Counted from the stretch's first letter, positions 39,965 through 50,787 are shown. The stretch is 64,000 nt of DNA from Komagataeibacter rhaeticus (GCF_003207855.1 NZ_NKTZ01000002.1:1-64000); one strand, 5' to 3'. Numbers and translations are program-made. The notes: a model not told the origin generated them from the sequence alone.

Positions 39965-40570
39965 CTACCCGTCCTTGCGCCGCAGCAGGAACAGCGCCTG
40001 TTCGCCAAACAGGTTGGCCAGCCGGATCGAACGCCGCCATGGCGCGCGTTCCCCGTCCTCGTCCACGGCCATCCACTCTTCCACCACATAGCCTTCGTCG
40101 CGGCACAGGGTCAGGAAGTCGAGGATGGTGCACGGATGGATGTTGGGCGTGTCATACCACGGCGTGTTCCACACGCTGGTCATGGGCATGCGCCCGCGCA
40201 CCAGCATCTGCACGCGCAGCCGCCAGTGGCCGAAATTGGGGAAGGACACGATGGCGTACCGCCCGATGCGCAGCATCTGGCGCAGCACCTCCCGCGGGCG
40301 TTCGACCGCCTGGAGCGTGCGCTGGAGCACCACGTAGTCAAAGGCGTTGTCCGGATAATGCGCCAGGTCGTGGTCCGCATCGCCATGCATGACCGGCAGG
40401 CCATGGGCGACGGAACGCGTGACCTCACGCATGTCGATCTCGATGCCACGGGCGTCACAGCCGCTGTTGCGGAACAGGTAGTCCAGCAATGCGCCATCCC
40501 CGCTGCCCACATCGAGCACACGGGTGCGGGGCCGGATCATTCCGGCAATCAGGCGCTGGTCAAGGCGCAT
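39965..40570 (-). CDS. metW: Methionine biosynthesis protein MetW
   Basis: MetW is a class I SAM-methyltransferase-fold protein that works with MetX in the acetylation route to methionine. The 201-residue product has motif I RVLDVGSGDGALLDYLF, GIEIDMREVTRSVAHGLPV, and YVVLQRTLQAVERP, then SFPNFGHWRLRVQMLVRGRMP and the typical NTPWYDTPNIHPCTILDF. The ATG at 40,570 follows the metX stop by two bases, so the genes form an operon. A start 12 codons upstream (40,606) would overlap metX. Confidence 0.94.
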   Translation of the reverse strand: MRLDQRLIAGMIRPRTRVLDVGSGDGALLDYLFRNSGCDARGIEIDMREVTRSVAHGLPVMHGDADHDLAHYPDNAFDYVVLQRTLQAVERPREVLRQMLRIGRYAIVSFPNFGHWRLRVQMLVRGRMPMTSVWNTPWYDTPNIHPCTILDFLTLCRDEGYVVEEWMAVDEDGERAPWRRSIRLANLFGEQALFLLRRKDG

Positions 40571-40572
40571 GG

Positions 40573-41742
40573 TCAGGCAATCCCGGCATGTTCGGCGGCC
40601 CCGCACAGGAAGCCCCGGATGGTACGGTCGAAATCCGGCTCGTCCAGCAAAAAGGCGTCATGCCCCTTGTCACTGTCGATCTCGACAAAGGAGACATTGG
40701 CCGCCACCCGGTTGAGCGCCCGCGCCAGCAGGCGGGCCTGCGAGGTGGGGAACAGCCAGTCGGACGAGAACGAGACAATGCAGAACCGCGTGCGCGTGCC
40801 CGCGAACGGACGTGACATGTCGCCCTCATGCTCGGCGCCAAGGTCAAAATAATCCATGGCGCGGGTAATGGTCAGATAGGAATTGGCATCAAAGCGCCGC
40901 ACGAAGGTCGAACCCTGATGGCGCAGGTAGCTCTCCACCTCGAACATCTCACCGAACAGGGAGCCCGGCTCCCCTGCCCCCGCGCGCCCCGGCGCATGAC
41001 GCACGCGGCGGCCGAACTTGCGGGTCAGCGCCGCTTCGGAAAGATAGGTGATGTGCGCCATCATGCGCGCCACCGCCAGGCCCCGGGCCGGGATCTCGTT
41101 ACATTCCCAGTAGCGGCCGCCATGCCATTGCGGATCGGCGAAAATGGCCTGCCGGCTGACTTCGTTGAAGGCGATGTTCTGCGCCGAATGGAAGGGTGAG
41201 GTTGCAATCGGCATGGCCGCGAACACGCATTCGGGATAGGTCGCGCACCATTCCAGCACCTGCATGCCGCCCATGGACCCCCCCACCACCGCCAGCAGGC
41301 GGTCAATGCCCAGATGCTCCACCAGCAGCTTCTGGGCACGGACCATGTCCCGGATGGTGATGGGGGGAAAATCGGTGCCCCATGGCTCGGTGGTTCCATC
41401 ATCGCGCATGCGCGGACTGCGCGGGCCGGTCGTGCCCATGCAGCCACCCAGCACGTTGATGCAGATGACGAAAAACCGCTCCGTATCAATCGGCAGTCCG
41501 GGGCCGACCATGCGGGTCCACCAGCCGGGCTTGCCGGTCAGCGGATGGGTATCGGCCACGTACTGGTCCCCCGTCAGCGCATGGCAGACCACGATGGCGT
41601 TATCCCGCGCGGGCGAGAGCGTGCCATAGGTGCGGTAGGCGACTTCCACCGGCGCAAGATGGAAGCCGCAGTCCAGGCGCAGTCCGTCCGGAAAGGTGAC
41701 ACTCTGGTGCGACAGGCTGGTATCGGGCGTGGTCTGGTCCAT
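40573..41742 (-). CDS. metX: Homoserine O-acetyltransferase MetX
   Basis: MetX acetylates homoserine with acetyl-CoA at the start of methionine synthesis. From the ATG at 41,742 it is 389 residues, an alpha/beta hydrolase. Visible are the oxyanion strand [24 protein letters not shown], the nucleophile elbow [14 protein letters not shown], the Asp in [10 protein letters not shown] and the His in [11 protein letters not shown], completing the Ser-Asp-His triad. It precedes metW. I searched its leader for a SAM riboswitch core and did not find one. The frame is open to 41,829, but the upstream part is not conserved. Confidence 0.95.
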   Translation of the reverse strand: MDQTTPDTSLSHQSVTFPDGLRLDCGFHLAPVEVAYRTYGTLSPARDNAIVVCHALTGDQYVADTHPLTGKPGWWTRMVGPGLPIDTERFFVICINVLGGCMGTTGPRSPRMRDDGTTEPWGTDFPPITIRDMVRAQKLLVEHLGIDRLLAVVGGSMGGMQVLEWCATYPECVFAAMPIATSPFHSAQNIAFNEVSRQAIFADPQWHGGRYWECNEIPARGLAVARMMAHITYLSEAALTRKFGRRVRHAPGRAGAGEPGSLFGEMFEVESYLRHQGSTFVRRFDANSYLTITRAMDYFDLGAEHEGDMSRPFAGTRTRFCIVSFSSDWLFPTSQARLLARALNRVAANVSFVEIDSDKGHDAFLLDEPDFDRTIRGFLCGAAEHAGIA

Positions 41743-41854
41743 TCTGTATCCGGCATGCGTAAACAGGAACGGTGAAGAAGGCGGCAGTTCGCCTGCCGGC
41801 ATTGCGTATGGCACCGCCGCCCGGCACATGCAAGGTTCATGCCACCGGCGTGGC

Positions 41855-41871
41855 CCGTGGCTGCGCCACGG
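41855..41871 (-). terminator. Short perfect hairpin after dnaE
   Basis: CCGTGGC and GCCACGG pair perfectly around a three-base loop, 15-30 bases after the dnaE stop. It has no T-run, so termination is uncertain. Confidence 0.35.
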
Positions 41872-41886
41872 CCTGCCGGGCGGGTG

Positions 41887-44800
41887 CTAGAACTGCTCCA
41901 CCCTGTCCACGCCCTCGATCGCCTTGATCATCTGGGCCACGCGGGGGGTGACGCGGTAACGCTCGCCCAGGGTCAGTTCCACATCCCGCGTTTCCGCAAC
42001 CGACGGCAGCAGGATGACCCGGCCACGCCCCATGCCGTGGCCCTGCAGCACATCGCGGATCGGCTCCAGCGCATCCGCCCGGTCGAACCATATGCGCATC
42101 TCGGCCGCGGCCTCCGCCGCCGCCTGTTCCAGTTCCATCACGTCGGATGCGGTAATGCGCAGCGCCTCGCCTTCCAGCTTCAGGTCCGCCGTCACCACCA
42201 CGGCGTTGCCCGCCACCAGGATTTCACGCGCGCGCGAGAGCACTTCGGAAAAGAACGTGATCTCACACCCGCCCGAAGCATCGGACAGCCGCACCCACGC
42301 CATCTTGTTGCCCGTGCGCGTGGGGCGTTCCTTGCGATCCACCACGCAGCCCGCGATCTTGACGCGCACGATCCCCGCCTGTGCCGCCGCCTCCAGCCCC
42401 GTGGCGCGCACCGCGCCCAGCCTGCGCATGAGCGGACCGTAGGAATCCAGCGGGTGGCCGGTCAGGTGGAAGCCGATGGCGTCGGCCTCCATGTTCAGGC
42501 GCTCGAATTCCGGCCAGTCGGCCACGCGGGGCATGCGCAGCGGCTCACGCGCGGCAGGGCCATCCCCCCCACCGCCAAACAGGCCGATCTGGCCGCTGGC
42601 TGCCTGCTGCGCATTGGCCTGCGCGCGGCGCATCACGGTCTCGGCCGCGCCACAGGCCCGTGCGCGGTTGGGCAGGATGGTATCGAACGCCCCCGCGCGC
42701 GCCAGGTTTTCCAGCTGCATCTTGTTGACCTGCCGGGGGTCAAGGCGGGCGGCCAGATCCTCCAGGTCCACAAAGGGCCTGTCGCCACGCACCGCCACCA
42801 GCGACTGCATGGCCCCCAGCCCCACCTTCTTGACCGCCGCCAGCGCGTAACGGATGGCGTACCCCCCGCCATCGGGCAGTTTTTCCACCGTGAAATCGGC
42901 CCCCGAGGCATTGATGTCGGGCGGCAGCAGGGGAATGCCCAAGCGGTCGGCTTCCTGCCGCAGCCCCGCCAGCTTGTCGGTCTTTTCACGCGCAAGCGAC
43001 ATGCATGCGGCAATGAAGGCCACGGGGTGGTTCGCCTTCATCCATGCCGTCTGGTAGGACACCAGCGCGTAGGCGGCGGCGTGGGATTTGTTGAACCCGT
43101 AATCGGCGAATTTGGCCATGAGGTCGAACACCTCGGCCGCCTTTTCCCGCTCGATCCCGCGCTTCATCGCCCCTTCAGTAAAGATTTCGCGCTGGCGGTC
43201 CATCTCCTCGCGGATCTTCTTGCCCATCGCACGGCGCAGCAGGTCAGCCCCGCCCAGGCTGTAACCCGCCATTTTCTGGGCAATCTGCATGACCTGTTCC
43301 TGATAGACCATGATGCCATAGGTCTCTTCCAGGATATCGCGGATTTCCTCGTGCGGGGGCTCCCATGCCTCGCCATGCTTGCGGCGGCAGTAATCGGGTA
43401 TGTTGGCCATCGGGCCGGGGCGGTACAGCGCCACGGCGGCAATCAGGTCCTCCAGCCGGGTCGGGCGCATCTGCTTGAGCACGTCACGCATGCCAGCGCC
43501 TTCGAACTGGAACACGCCACCGGTATCGCCCCGGGCCAGCATCTCGTAAGTCAGGGGATCGTCCAGCGGCAGGGCCGACAGGTCCACCGCCACCCCCATG
43601 CCATGCAGGAACTGCACCGCGCGCTGCAGGATGGTGAGCGTGGTCAGGCCAAGGAAGTCGAACTTGACCAGCCCCGCCTGCTCCACGAACTTCATGTTGT
43701 ACTGCGTGACCAGCATGTCGCTCTTGGGGTCGCGGTACAGCGGCACCAGTTCCACCAGTTCGCGGTCACCGATCACCACACCGGCGGCATGCGTGCTGGC
43801 ATGGCGGAACAGGCCTTCAAGCTGCTGGCCGATTTCCAGCAGGCGGCGGATCGCCTCGTCCTCGTCACGCATTTCCTGCAGGCGCGGCTCCCCCTCGATC
43901 GCCTGCTTCAGCGTGACCGGCTGGGCGGGATTGTTGGGGATCAGTTCGGCCACGCGGTTGACCATGCCGAAAGGCAGGCCCAGCACGCGCCCCACGTCAC
44001 GCACCGCCGCGCGCGCCTGCAGCTTGCCGAACGTGATGATCTGGGCCACCCGGTCGGCGCCGTATTCGTTACGGACGTAGCGGATCACCTCGTCACGCCG
44101 GTCCTGGCAGAAATCGATATCGAAATCGGGCATCGACACGCGTTCGGGGTTCAGGAAGCGTTCGAACAGCAGGTTGAAGGGAATGGGATCGATGTCGGTA
44201 ATGGTCAGCGCCCATGCGGCCAGCGAACCGGCACCCGAACCACGGCCCGGCCCCACGGGAATGTCATGCTCCTTGGCCCACTGGATGAAGTCGGCCACGA
44301 TCATGAAGTAACCGGGGAAGCCCATGTTGGCGATGATGTCGAGTTCGAACGCCAGACGTTCCTCGTATTTCCGGCGCGTCTCCTCATCCACGTCCATGCG
44401 GGACAGGCGGCGGGCCAGGCCGGTCCGCGCCATGTTGCGCAGGGTCTCGTCCTCGGTCTTGCCCGGCTGGACCTTGGGGCACATGGGCAGCAGCGGCTTG
44501 CAGGTCTCGACCTTGATTGCGCACAGGCGCGCAATCTCCAGCGTGTTGTCACACGCTTCGGGCAGGTCGGCAAACAGTTCGCGCATGGCCTCGGCGGGCT
44601 TGAACCAGTGCTCGGGTGTGACACGCCAGCGGTCACGCTCGGCCATGGTGCGGCCCTGGGCTATGCACAGCAGCGCGTCATGCGCCTCGTACATGTCCGG
44701 TTTGGGGAAGAAGCACTCATTGGTGGCCACCAGCGGCAGGCCCATGCGGTCGGCCATGGCAATCATGCCCGGCTCCACCGCGCGTTCGGCTGCCTGGCCG

Positions 44801-45321
44801 TGGCGGTGCAGTTCGACGGCCATGTAGCGGCCATAGGCTGCATGCAGGCGCTCCATGAAGCGCGCGGCCTCACGCTCCTGCCCTTCGGCCAGCATGTGGA
44901 ACAGCGGGCCACGGCTGCCGCCGGTCAGCAGGAACAGGCCGCCCGCACGCTCACACAGCAGGTCCAGTGTTACGGTCGGCTCATCGGTCACGGTCTGCAG
45001 GAAACCGGCGGAGGAGAGGAACTGCAGGTTGGCCAGCCCCTCCGCATTGCGTGCCAGCAGCACCACATGCTCGGCGGGCATGCCGGGCTTGTCGCTGCGC
45101 GAGGGCAGGCCAAGCTGGCAGCCAATGATCGGCTGCACGCCCTTCTTGCCGCAATATTGCGAGAACTCCAGCGCGCCGAACATGTTGCCCGTATCGGTAA
45201 TGGCAACGGCGGGCATGCGCATGTCATGCGCCAGCGCCACCAGTTCGGGCACGCGAATGGCCCCCTGGCTGAGGGAATAGGCGGAATGGACCCGGAGGTG
45301 AACAAAATCGGCATGGGACAT
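41887..45321 (-). CDS. dnaE: DNA polymerase III alpha subunit
   Basis: DnaE is the replicative polymerase. The 1144-residue protein is close to E. coli length (1160). The N-terminal PHP domain starts with FVHLRVHSAYSLSQGAI; the palm contains PVGPGRGSGAGSLAAW and the catalytic Asp motif MPDFDIDFCQDRR; the fingers region includes FNKSHAAAYALVSYQTAW; C-terminally there is a tandem helix-hairpin-helix and an OB fold (VRVKIAGCVVDRKERPTRTG) ending in the DNA/beta-binding segment. The polymerase core appears complete. It stands alone, with metX downstream on the same strand after about 145 bases. Confidence 0.97.
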   Translation of the reverse strand: MSHADFVHLRVHSAYSLSQGAIRVPELVALAHDMRMPAVAITDTGNMFGALEFSQYCGKKGVQPIIGCQLGLPSRSDKPGMPAEHVVLLARNAEGLANLQFLSSAGFLQTVTDEPTVTLDLLCERAGGLFLLTGGSRGPLFHMLAEGQEREAARFMERLHAAYGRYMAVELHRHGQAAERAVEPGMIAMADRMGLPLVATNECFFPKPDMYEAHDALLCIAQGRTMAERDRWRVTPEHWFKPAEAMRELFADLPEACDNTLEIARLCAIKVETCKPLLPMCPKVQPGKTEDETLRNMARTGLARRLSRMDVDEETRRKYEERLAFELDIIANMGFPGYFMIVADFIQWAKEHDIPVGPGRGSGAGSLAAWALTITDIDPIPFNLLFERFLNPERVSMPDFDIDFCQDRRDEVIRYVRNEYGADRVAQIITFGKLQARAAVRDVGRVLGLPFGMVNRVAELIPNNPAQPVTLKQAIEGEPRLQEMRDEDEAIRRLLEIGQQLEGLFRHASTHAAGVVIGDRELVELVPLYRDPKSDMLVTQYNMKFVEQAGLVKFDFLGLTTLTILQRAVQFLHGMGVAVDLSALPLDDPLTYEMLARGDTGGVFQFEGAGMRDVLKQMRPTRLEDLIAAVALYRPGPMANIPDYCRRKHGEAWEPPHEEIRDILEETYGIMVYQEQVMQIAQKMAGYSLGGADLLRRAMGKKIREEMDRQREIFTEGAMKRGIEREKAAEVFDLMAKFADYGFNKSHAAAYALVSYQTAWMKANHPVAFIAACMSLAREKTDKLAGLRQEADRLGIPLLPPDINASGADFTVEKLPDGGGYAIRYALAAVKKVGLGAMQSLVAVRGDRPFVDLEDLAARLDPRQVNKMQLENLARAGAFDTILPNRARACGAAETVMRRAQANAQQAASGQIGLFGGGGDGPAAREPLRMPRVADWPEFERLNMEADAIGFHLTGHPLDSYGPLMRRLGAVRATGLEAAAQAGIVRVKIAGCVVDRKERPTRTGNKMAWVRLSDASGGCEITFFSEVLSRAREILVAGNAVVVTADLKLEGEALRITASDVMELEQAAAEAAAEMRIWFDRADALEPIRDVLQGHGMGRGRVILLPSVAETRDVELTLGERYRVTPRVAQMIKAIEGVDRVEQF

Positions 45322-45394
45322 GGGGGCATCCTACCCCATACCGCATCTGATTCGCACGCCCCTGCGCAGGGCATGGCCCGCCATACCTGAAAAA

Positions 45395-45478
45395 CAATAA
45401 AAGTTTTTGGGTGCCGCCTTTTTTCAAGAAGGCAGCATTATCCGAAGCTTTTTGAAAAAAGCTTCACCAAAAACTTCC
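45395..45478. repeat. Two-hairpin repeat element, copy between dnaE and lolD
   Basis: Begins CAATAAAAGTTTTTGGGTG, followed by stem-loop GCCGCCTTTTTTCAAG/AAGGCAGC, then GAAGCTTTTTGAAAAAAGCTTC and CACCAAAAACTTCC. It lies eight bases beyond the lolD stop and upstream of dnaE on the same strand. Confidence 0.88.
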
Positions 45479-45485
45479 TATGCTT

Positions 45486-46190
45486 TCAGGTAGTACTGGC
45501 CAGTGGCACGACCAGCCCGTCCCGCAACGTGACGATACGGTCCATACGGCGGGCCAGGTCCATGTTGTGGGTGGCAATCAGGGCTGCCACGCCATGGGCG
45601 CGCACGGTTTCCAGCAGGGCATCGAACACCGCGTCGGATGTATGCACATCCAGGTTGCCCGTCGGCTCGTCGGCCAGCAGTACATGCGGGCGGTTGGCCA
45701 GCGCACGCGCAATGGCCACGCGCTGCTTCTCACCGCCTGAAAGCCTGCCCGGCAGGTGCTCCAGCCGGTGCGCAAGGCCAAAGGCGGACAGCAGTTCATC
45801 CGCCCGCGTGCGGGCCGCCTTGCGCGCAACGCCTGCAATCATCTGCGGCAGCATGACGTTCTCACGCGCCGAAAATTCGGCCAGCAGGTGATGGAACTGG
45901 TAGACAAACCCGATCCGGTCACGCCGCAGCTGCGTGCGCTGCGCATCGGCCAGCGCGCCTGCATCCTGCCCCGCCAGCATGACACAGCCCGCATCCGGCT
46001 TTTCCAGCAGGCCCGCCAGATGCAGCAGCGTGGACTTGCCCGTGCCCGACGGGGCGACAAGGGCCACGATCTCACCGGGGTTCAGCGTCAGGTCCGCGCC
46101 ACGCAGCACATCAAGCGTTTCCTCGCCGCTTATGTAGCGCCGCGCCACGCCATCCATGCGCAGCGGCGGGACATGCAGGGTCTCATTCAT
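45486..46190 (-). CDS. lolD: Lipoprotein-releasing ABC transporter ATPase LolD
   Basis: LolD powers release of outer-membrane lipoproteins from the inner membrane. The 234-residue protein has Walker [11 protein letters not shown]-loop region [18 protein letters not shown], signature [15 protein letters not shown] and Walker [13 protein letters not shown]. Its start overlaps the lolC stop by eight bases. Several short-chain ABC subfamilies look alike (FtsE, MacB), but pairing with the LolC-type permease supports LolD. The lipoproteins in this window (BamD, SLT lipoprotein, small lipoproteins) would be substrates. Confidence 0.93.
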   Translation of the reverse strand: MNETLHVPPLRMDGVARRYISGEETLDVLRGADLTLNPGEIVALVAPSGTGKSTLLHLAGLLEKPDAGCVMLAGQDAGALADAQRTQLRRDRIGFVYQFHHLLAEFSARENVMLPQMIAGVARKAARTRADELLSAFGLAHRLEHLPGRLSGGEKQRVAIARALANRPHVLLADEPTGNLDVHTSDAVFDALLETVRAHGVAALIATHNMDLARRMDRIVTLRDGLVVPLASTT

Positions 46191-47427
46191 GGCGCAGGGC
46201 CTCCACCGGGTCGGTCTTTGCCGCCCGCCATGAGGGATAGAGCGTTGCCAGCAGCGACAGCACCAGCGCCATCACGATCACCTCGATCACCTGTGACCAG
46301 ATGAGCCTGGCGGGCAGGTGCTCCAGGTAATACACCTCGGGATTGAACAGGTTGGTACCGGTCATGCGCTGGAGCAGCTGGCGGATATGCTCGATGTTCA
46401 GGCAGAACACGATGCCCAGCCCCGTGCCGACAAACGTGCCGGTCACCCCCACCGATGCCCCGCACATAAGGAAGATGCGCATGATCGCCCCGCGCGTTGC
46501 CCCCAGCGTGCGCAGCACGGCAATATCCGCCCCCTTGTCCTTGACCATCATGATCAGCGATGAAATGACATTGAAGGCGGCAACAAGGATGATGAGCGTC
46601 AGGATAAGGAACATCACGTTCTGTTCCACCTGCACCGCGCCGAAGAAGGCGTTGTTGCTCTGTGTCCAGTCCATTACCCGGACCTCGCCATCCATCGCCT
46701 TTTCAATCGCGGCACGGATCGGGGCCACGTTTTCGGCGTCGCGGGTCATGACCTGCACCTGCGTCACCTGTCCCGGCAGCTGGAAATAGACCTGGGCCGC
46801 ATGCAGTGGCAGGAACACGTAGCTGGCGTTGTAGTCATTCACGCCCGCATCAAAAATCGCCACCACGCGGTAGGCGCGCACGCGCGGCATGGTGCCAAAC
46901 GCGGTGGCCGCCCCCTGGGGTGAGACCAGCGTCAGCCTGCCCCCCACGGTCAGCCCGGCGCGTTCGGCCAGCGTGGTGCCCACGACTATGGTGTCATCAC
47001 CGCCAAAATCATCCAGCGATCCGGCGACAAGGTTGCCGCTCACCTCATGCAGGGCCAGCAGGTCCGCGCGCGTCATGCCGCGCACCAGCCCGCCCGCGTT
47101 ATAGGTGCCGGAATTGAGCAGTACCTGCGATTCCACCAGCGGTGCGGCCGAGACCACGCCGGGCACCCCGCGCACCCGTCCCGCAACGTCATCGTAATCC
47201 GTGATGGTGCGGGTCAGGCCATACACGCTCAGGTCACCATTCAGGCCAAGGATGCGCCCCAGCAGGTCGGCCTTGAACCCGTTCATGACCGACATCACGA
47301 TGATCAGGGTCGCAACCCCCAGCGCGATCCCTACAAGCGAGAAGATCGCGATGACGGAAACGAACCGCTCCCCCCGCCGGGCATGCAGGTAACGCCCGGC
47401 GACCATCCGCTCGAAGGGACCAAACAT
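46183..47427 (-). CDS. lolC: Lipoprotein-releasing ABC permease LolC/LolE
   Basis: A 414-residue inner-membrane subunit with one N-terminal helix, a large periplasmic domain, and three C-terminal helices, the FtsX/MacB-type layout. Typical are [20 protein letters not shown] at the start, [22 protein letters not shown], and [20 protein letters not shown] in the coupling region. Alphaproteobacteria usually have one fused-type LolC/E forming a homodimer, and only one permease gene is present here. The ATG shares a base with the proS stop (TAATG), so proS-lolC-lolD form an operon. An upstream frame to 47,556 is rejected. Confidence 0.92.
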   Translation of the reverse strand: MFGPFERMVAGRYLHARRGERFVSVIAIFSLVGIALGVATLIIVMSVMNGFKADLLGRILGLNGDLSVYGLTRTITDYDDVAGRVRGVPGVVSAAPLVESQVLLNSGTYNAGGLVRGMTRADLLALHEVSGNLVAGSLDDFGGDDTIVVGTTLAERAGLTVGGRLTLVSPQGAATAFGTMPRVRAYRVVAIFDAGVNDYNASYVFLPLHAAQVYFQLPGQVTQVQVMTRDAENVAPIRAAIEKAMDGEVRVMDWTQSNNAFFGAVQVEQNVMFLILTLIILVAAFNVISSLIMMVKDKGADIAVLRTLGATRGAIMRIFLMCGASVGVTGTFVGTGLGIVFCLNIEHIRQLLQRMTGTNLFNPEVYYLEHLPARLIWSQVIEVIVMALVLSLLATLYPSWRAAKTDPVEALRHE

Positions 47428-48749
47428 TAGCGGCCCGTTTTCGTGATCAGGGCCAGCGCGGCGTCCAGTGTCTCCTCGGTGCGCTCGCCGGTGCGGCGGT
47501 TCTTGACCTCGACCCTGCCTTCCTTCGCGCCACGCGGGCCGACAATCAGCTGCCACGGATGGCCCAGCAGGTCGGCATCGGCAAACTTCGCACCCGCGCG
47601 CTCGGCCCGGTCATCATACAGCAGGTCGTCCGGGGCCGCCGCATACAGCTTTTCACACATGGCGTCGCACTGGGCATCACCATTCTTCAGGTTGATGATG
47701 ACGGCGCGGAAGGGGGCGACCGATTCCGGCCAGATGATGCCGTTCTCGTCATGGCTGGCCTCGATGATGGCCGCGACAAGACGCGACACGCCAATGCCGT
47801 ACGATCCCATTTCCGGGTAAAGCGGCGCGCCATCGGGGCCGCTGACCGCGATATCCATCGACTGGGTATATTTACGCCCGAAGTTGAAGATGTGCCCGAC
47901 CTCGATGCCCCGGCCTTCGCGCCTGCGTTCGGCCGGTACCTTTGCCCATGCCGCCTCGTCATGCATCTCGTCGGTCGCGGCGTAGAAAGAGGTCAGGCTG
48001 GTGAAGAACGCCCCCAGCGCGTCGCGATCGTTCACATCGATGGTTTCACCCACCCAGTCCTGTTCCTCCAGCGCGCTGTCAAAGAACACGCCACTTTCCC
48101 CCGTGGGGGCCAGGATCAGGAATTCATGGCTCAGTTCGCCACCGATCGGCCCGGTATCGGCCCGCATGGGAATCGCACGCACGCCCAGGCGCTGGAAGGT
48201 ACGCAGGTAGGACAGCATCATGCGCCGGTAGGTATCGACCGCCGCCGCGTGGTCAAGATCGAAGCTGTAGGCGTCCTTCATATAGAACTCACGCCCGCGC
48301 ATCACGCCAAAGCGGGGGCGGACCTCGTCACGGAACTTCCACTGGATCTGGTAGAGCACCTGCGGCAGTTCCTTGTAGGATTTGATGGCCTGGCCGAACA
48401 GGTCGGTCACCATTTCCTCATTGGTGGGGCCGAACAGCATGTCACGCTCGTGGCGGTCCTGTATGCGCAGCATTTCGGGGCCATAGGCGTCGTACCGGCC
48501 CGAACGCTTCCACAACTCGGCCGACTGCATGGTGGGCATGAGCAGTTCCTGCGCGCCGATGGCATCCTGCTCCGCACGGACGATGTTGGCGATGTTGCGC
48601 AGCACCCGCAGCCCCGTGGGCAGCCAGGCGTAAATTCCCGCCGCCGTCTGCCGGATCATGCCCGCACGCAGCATGAGCCGGTGCGAGGTGATCTGGGCCT
48701 CGGTCGGATTTTCCTTGAGAGTCGGGAGAAAACTGCGGGACAGACGCAT
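47427..48749 (-). CDS. proS: Prolyl-tRNA synthetase, short type
   Basis: ProRS charges tRNA-Pro; a tRNA-Pro gene lies at 20.1 kb. The 440-residue class II enzyme has [21 protein letters not shown] (motif 1 region), [25 protein letters not shown] (motif 2), and [13 protein letters not shown] (motif 3), then an anticodon-binding domain. It lacks the about 180-residue editing insertion of E. coli ProRS, as is usual in alphaproteobacteria, so it is not truncated. It is the first gene of a likely operon with lolC and lolD. Confidence 0.96.
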   Translation of the reverse strand: MRLSRSFLPTLKENPTEAQITSHRLMLRAGMIRQTAAGIYAWLPTGLRVLRNIANIVRAEQDAIGAQELLMPTMQSAELWKRSGRYDAYGPEMLRIQDRHERDMLFGPTNEEMVTDLFGQAIKSYKELPQVLYQIQWKFRDEVRPRFGVMRGREFYMKDAYSFDLDHAAAVDTYRRMMLSYLRTFQRLGVRAIPMRADTGPIGGELSHEFLILAPTGESGVFFDSALEEQDWVGETIDVNDRDALGAFFTSLTSFYAATDEMHDEAAWAKVPAERRREGRGIEVGHIFNFGRKYTQSMDIAVSGPDGAPLYPEMGSYGIGVSRLVAAIIEASHDENGIIWPESVAPFRAVIINLKNGDAQCDAMCEKLYAAAPDDLLYDDRAERAGAKFADADLLGHPWQLIVGPRGAKEGRVEVKNRRTGERTEETLDAALALITKTGR

Positions 48750-48989
48750 GGCCGTATGAACCTTGAGTATGGGGAACCGATAATGCTGCGGACCCTAAAC
48801 CAATCCCGACGCCCGTGGAATGGGGCATGTTCACCCTTCCTCCGTGCGCAACACCGAAGCGTGATGCCCACACCCCGCCAGACCGTAAACATCCGCGTGA
48901 GGGGGCATGGCCCTGCCCCCCTGCCGGGCGTATGGTGCGCGGGCCGATCTGGTCGCACTGAACGACGCCGGGTTTAGGGAAAACGTACC

Positions 48990-49027
48990 AAAAAAATGGC
49001 AGGAAACGGATCAACCGTTCCCTGCCA
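48990..49027 (-). terminator. Rho-independent terminator of the rnj transcript
   Basis: On the minus strand TGGCAGGGAACGG and CCGTTTCCTGCCA pair around a five-base loop and are followed by seven consecutive T residues. This is the clearest intrinsic terminator in the window and ends transcription coming from rnj. Confidence 0.85.
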
Positions 49028-49075
49028 TAATCATGTAGGGCCCTACCCTGACAGGTTTGTGGGCCAGTTTAAGAT

Positions 49076-49132
49076 AAAGGCTTCAGGGAACGCCGCCTTT
49101 TTGAAAAAAGGCAGCACCCAAAAACTTTTATC
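49076..49132. repeat. Half copy of the two-hairpin repeat element
   Basis: Retains GGCTTCAGGGAACGCC, the stem-loop GCCGCCTTTTTGAAAA/AAGGCAGC and the terminal arm ACCCAAAAACTTTTAT. The other arm and AAGCTT stem-loop are gone. It begins within a dozen bases of the rnj stop codon. Confidence 0.75.
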
Positions 49133-49143
49133 CGTTATCCAGT

Positions 49144-50787
49144 TCAGACGCGCAGCAGGTGCACATCCACCAGCGGGCGCTTCTGCAGCTTGCGGCCAAG
49201 GGCGCGGCGCAGGGCGGTTTTCGCCGCCTCGCGGAAGGTTGCGTCATTCGCCCGCAGCTCATCGGGGATTTCGTCCAGCGCATTGCCGAATTCTTCCGTA
49301 ACCCGCTGGGTCTCGGGGTCTTCCATGTCCAGCAGGCCCGGGGCGCTGACCTTCGGGTCACCAATCAGGTAGCCCTCGTCATCCACCGCAAAGCTGCCCA
49401 GCACCATGCCGTTGAACAGCATGCGCCGCCGCGCGGCCAGCACGCCGCCATTCATGGGCAGGATACGCCCGCCATCCAGAACCAGCCGCCCGGTGGGCGC
49501 GGTATCGCCAATTTCCACGCCATCGGCGCGGATATCCAGGATATCGCCATCTTCCAGCAGCACCGGCTCGATATCCAGTTCCTGCGCAATGGCGGCATTG
49601 GCGGTCAGGTGGCGCCATTCGCCATGCACCGGGATCAGGAAGCGCGGGCGCACAAGGTCATACAGCCTGCGCACGTCACCACCCGTTGCATGGCCGGACA
49701 CATGCACAAGGTGGTCCTTGTCCGTAATCACATGCACGCCGCGACGGGTCAGGTTGTCCTGCACCTGGATCACGGCCTGCTCGTTACCGGGGATCATGCG
49801 GCTGCTGTAGATGACCGTATCGCCTTCCCCCAGCGAGATGTTGGGGTGGGTGTCGGACGCGATGCGCGACAGGGCGGAGCGCGGCTCCCCCTGGCTGCCG
49901 GTCACGATCAGCAGTATCTGGCCATCGGGCACGGAATTGGCGTCCTGCTCGGACAGGAACTGCGGCACGTCGGACAGGTAGCCACATTCCCGCGCCGCGA
50001 CCTCCAGGTTGCGCAGGCTGCGGCCCACCACGGCCACGCGGCGGCCAGCGGCCTGCGCGGCCTTGGCCAGCGTTTCCACGCGGGCGACGTTACTGGCAAA
50101 GCAGGTCACCGCGATCCGCCCCTCAAGCGAGGCGATGAGGCGGGTCATCTCGCGCCTTACATCGGCTTCGGATGCGGAAGGCCCTTCGGTGCGGACATTG
50201 GTGCTGTCGCACACCATGGCCAGCACGCCCTCGCGCCCCAGTTCGGCAAAGGTTTCAAGGTCGGTGGGGGGGCCGACCTGCGGGTCGGGGTCGATCTTCC
50301 AGTCACCGGTATGGATGATGATGCCCTGCGGCGTACGCAGCACCAGCGACTGCGATTCCGGCACCGAATGGGTGACCGAGACGAAGCGCAGGTCAAACGG
50401 CCCGACCGTAAAGGCGCCGCCGGGGGCGATGACGTGGATCGGCACCTGCTGGACCAGCCCCGCCTCACCCAGCTTGCGGCGCAGCACGGCGGCGGCAAAC
50501 GGGGTGACATAGACCGGGCAGCCAAGCTGCGGCCACAGATGGGCGATGGCGCCCAGATGGTCCTCATGCGCGTGGGTGACCACCAGCCCCGCCAGCGCCT
50601 TCCTGCGTTCGGCGATGAAGACCGGATCGGGCAGGATGATCTCGGCCTCGGGCGTGTCATTGCCGCTGAAGCCGATGCCACAGTCCACCGCCAGCCATGT
50701 CTCGCCCTGCCGGTACAGGTTGAGGTTCATGCCAATTTCGCCGGTTCCGCCTAGCGGAAGAAATGAAACGCCTGTTACATCATTCAT
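49144..50787 (-). CDS. rnj: Ribonuclease J
   Basis: RNase J is a metallo-beta-lactamase/beta-CASP nuclease with 5' exonuclease and endonuclease activity in RNA maturation and decay. The 547-residue protein has FLPLGGTGEIGMNLNLY, the zinc motif VVTHAHEDHLGAI, IHTGDWKIDP, the beta-CASP segment and LIPVHGEWRHL near its end. Size and order fit the family. It follows birA in the conserved alphaproteobacterial order nuoN-birA-rnj, but a terminator at 50,830-50,860 suggests its own promoter. Confidence 0.95.
   Translation of the reverse strand: MNDVTGVSFLPLGGTGEIGMNLNLYRQGETWLAVDCGIGFSGNDTPEAEIILPDPVFIAERRKALAGLVVTHAHEDHLGAIAHLWPQLGCPVYVTPFAAAVLRRKLGEAGLVQQVPIHVIAPGGAFTVGPFDLRFVSVTHSVPESQSLVLRTPQGIIIHTGDWKIDPDPQVGPPTDLETFAELGREGVLAMVCDSTNVRTEGPSASEADVRREMTRLIASLEGRIAVTCFASNVARVETLAKAAQAAGRRVAVVGRSLRNLEVAARECGYLSDVPQFLSEQDANSVPDGQILLIVTGSQGEPRSALSRIASDTHPNISLGEGDTVIYSSRMIPGNEQAVIQVQDNLTRRGVHVITDKDHLVHVSGHATGGDVRRLYDLVRPRFLIPVHGEWRHLTANAAIAQELDIEPVLLEDGDILDIRADGVEIGDTAPTGRLVLDGGRILPMNGGVLAARRRMLFNGMVLGSFAVDDEGYLIGDPKVSAPGLLDMEDPETQRVTEEFGNALDEIPDELRANDATFREAAKTALRRALGRKLQKRPLVDVHLLRV

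Larger units (their letters stand above)
48750..49143. other. Intergenic region between rnj 3' end and proS
   Basis: No gene supported. Contains a half repeat element (49,076-49,132), a strong terminator (48,990-49,027) and presumably the proS promoter nearer 48,750. Confidence 0.45.

Noticed and set aside
41743-41886. SAM riboswitch in front of metX
   Set aside because: The leader is GC-rich with a hairpin near the dnaE stop, but no SAM-I, SAM-II or SAH core pattern could be recognised by eye.
41839-45390. 1183-residue plus-strand open frame antisense to dnaE
   Set aside because: It mirrors dnaE codon by codon and has no recognisable domain; dnaE is complete.
45486-48749. Missing second Lol permease gene as a deletion
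   Set aside because: A single LolC/E-type permease is usual in alphaproteobacteria, so this is not a gap like the nuoM one.
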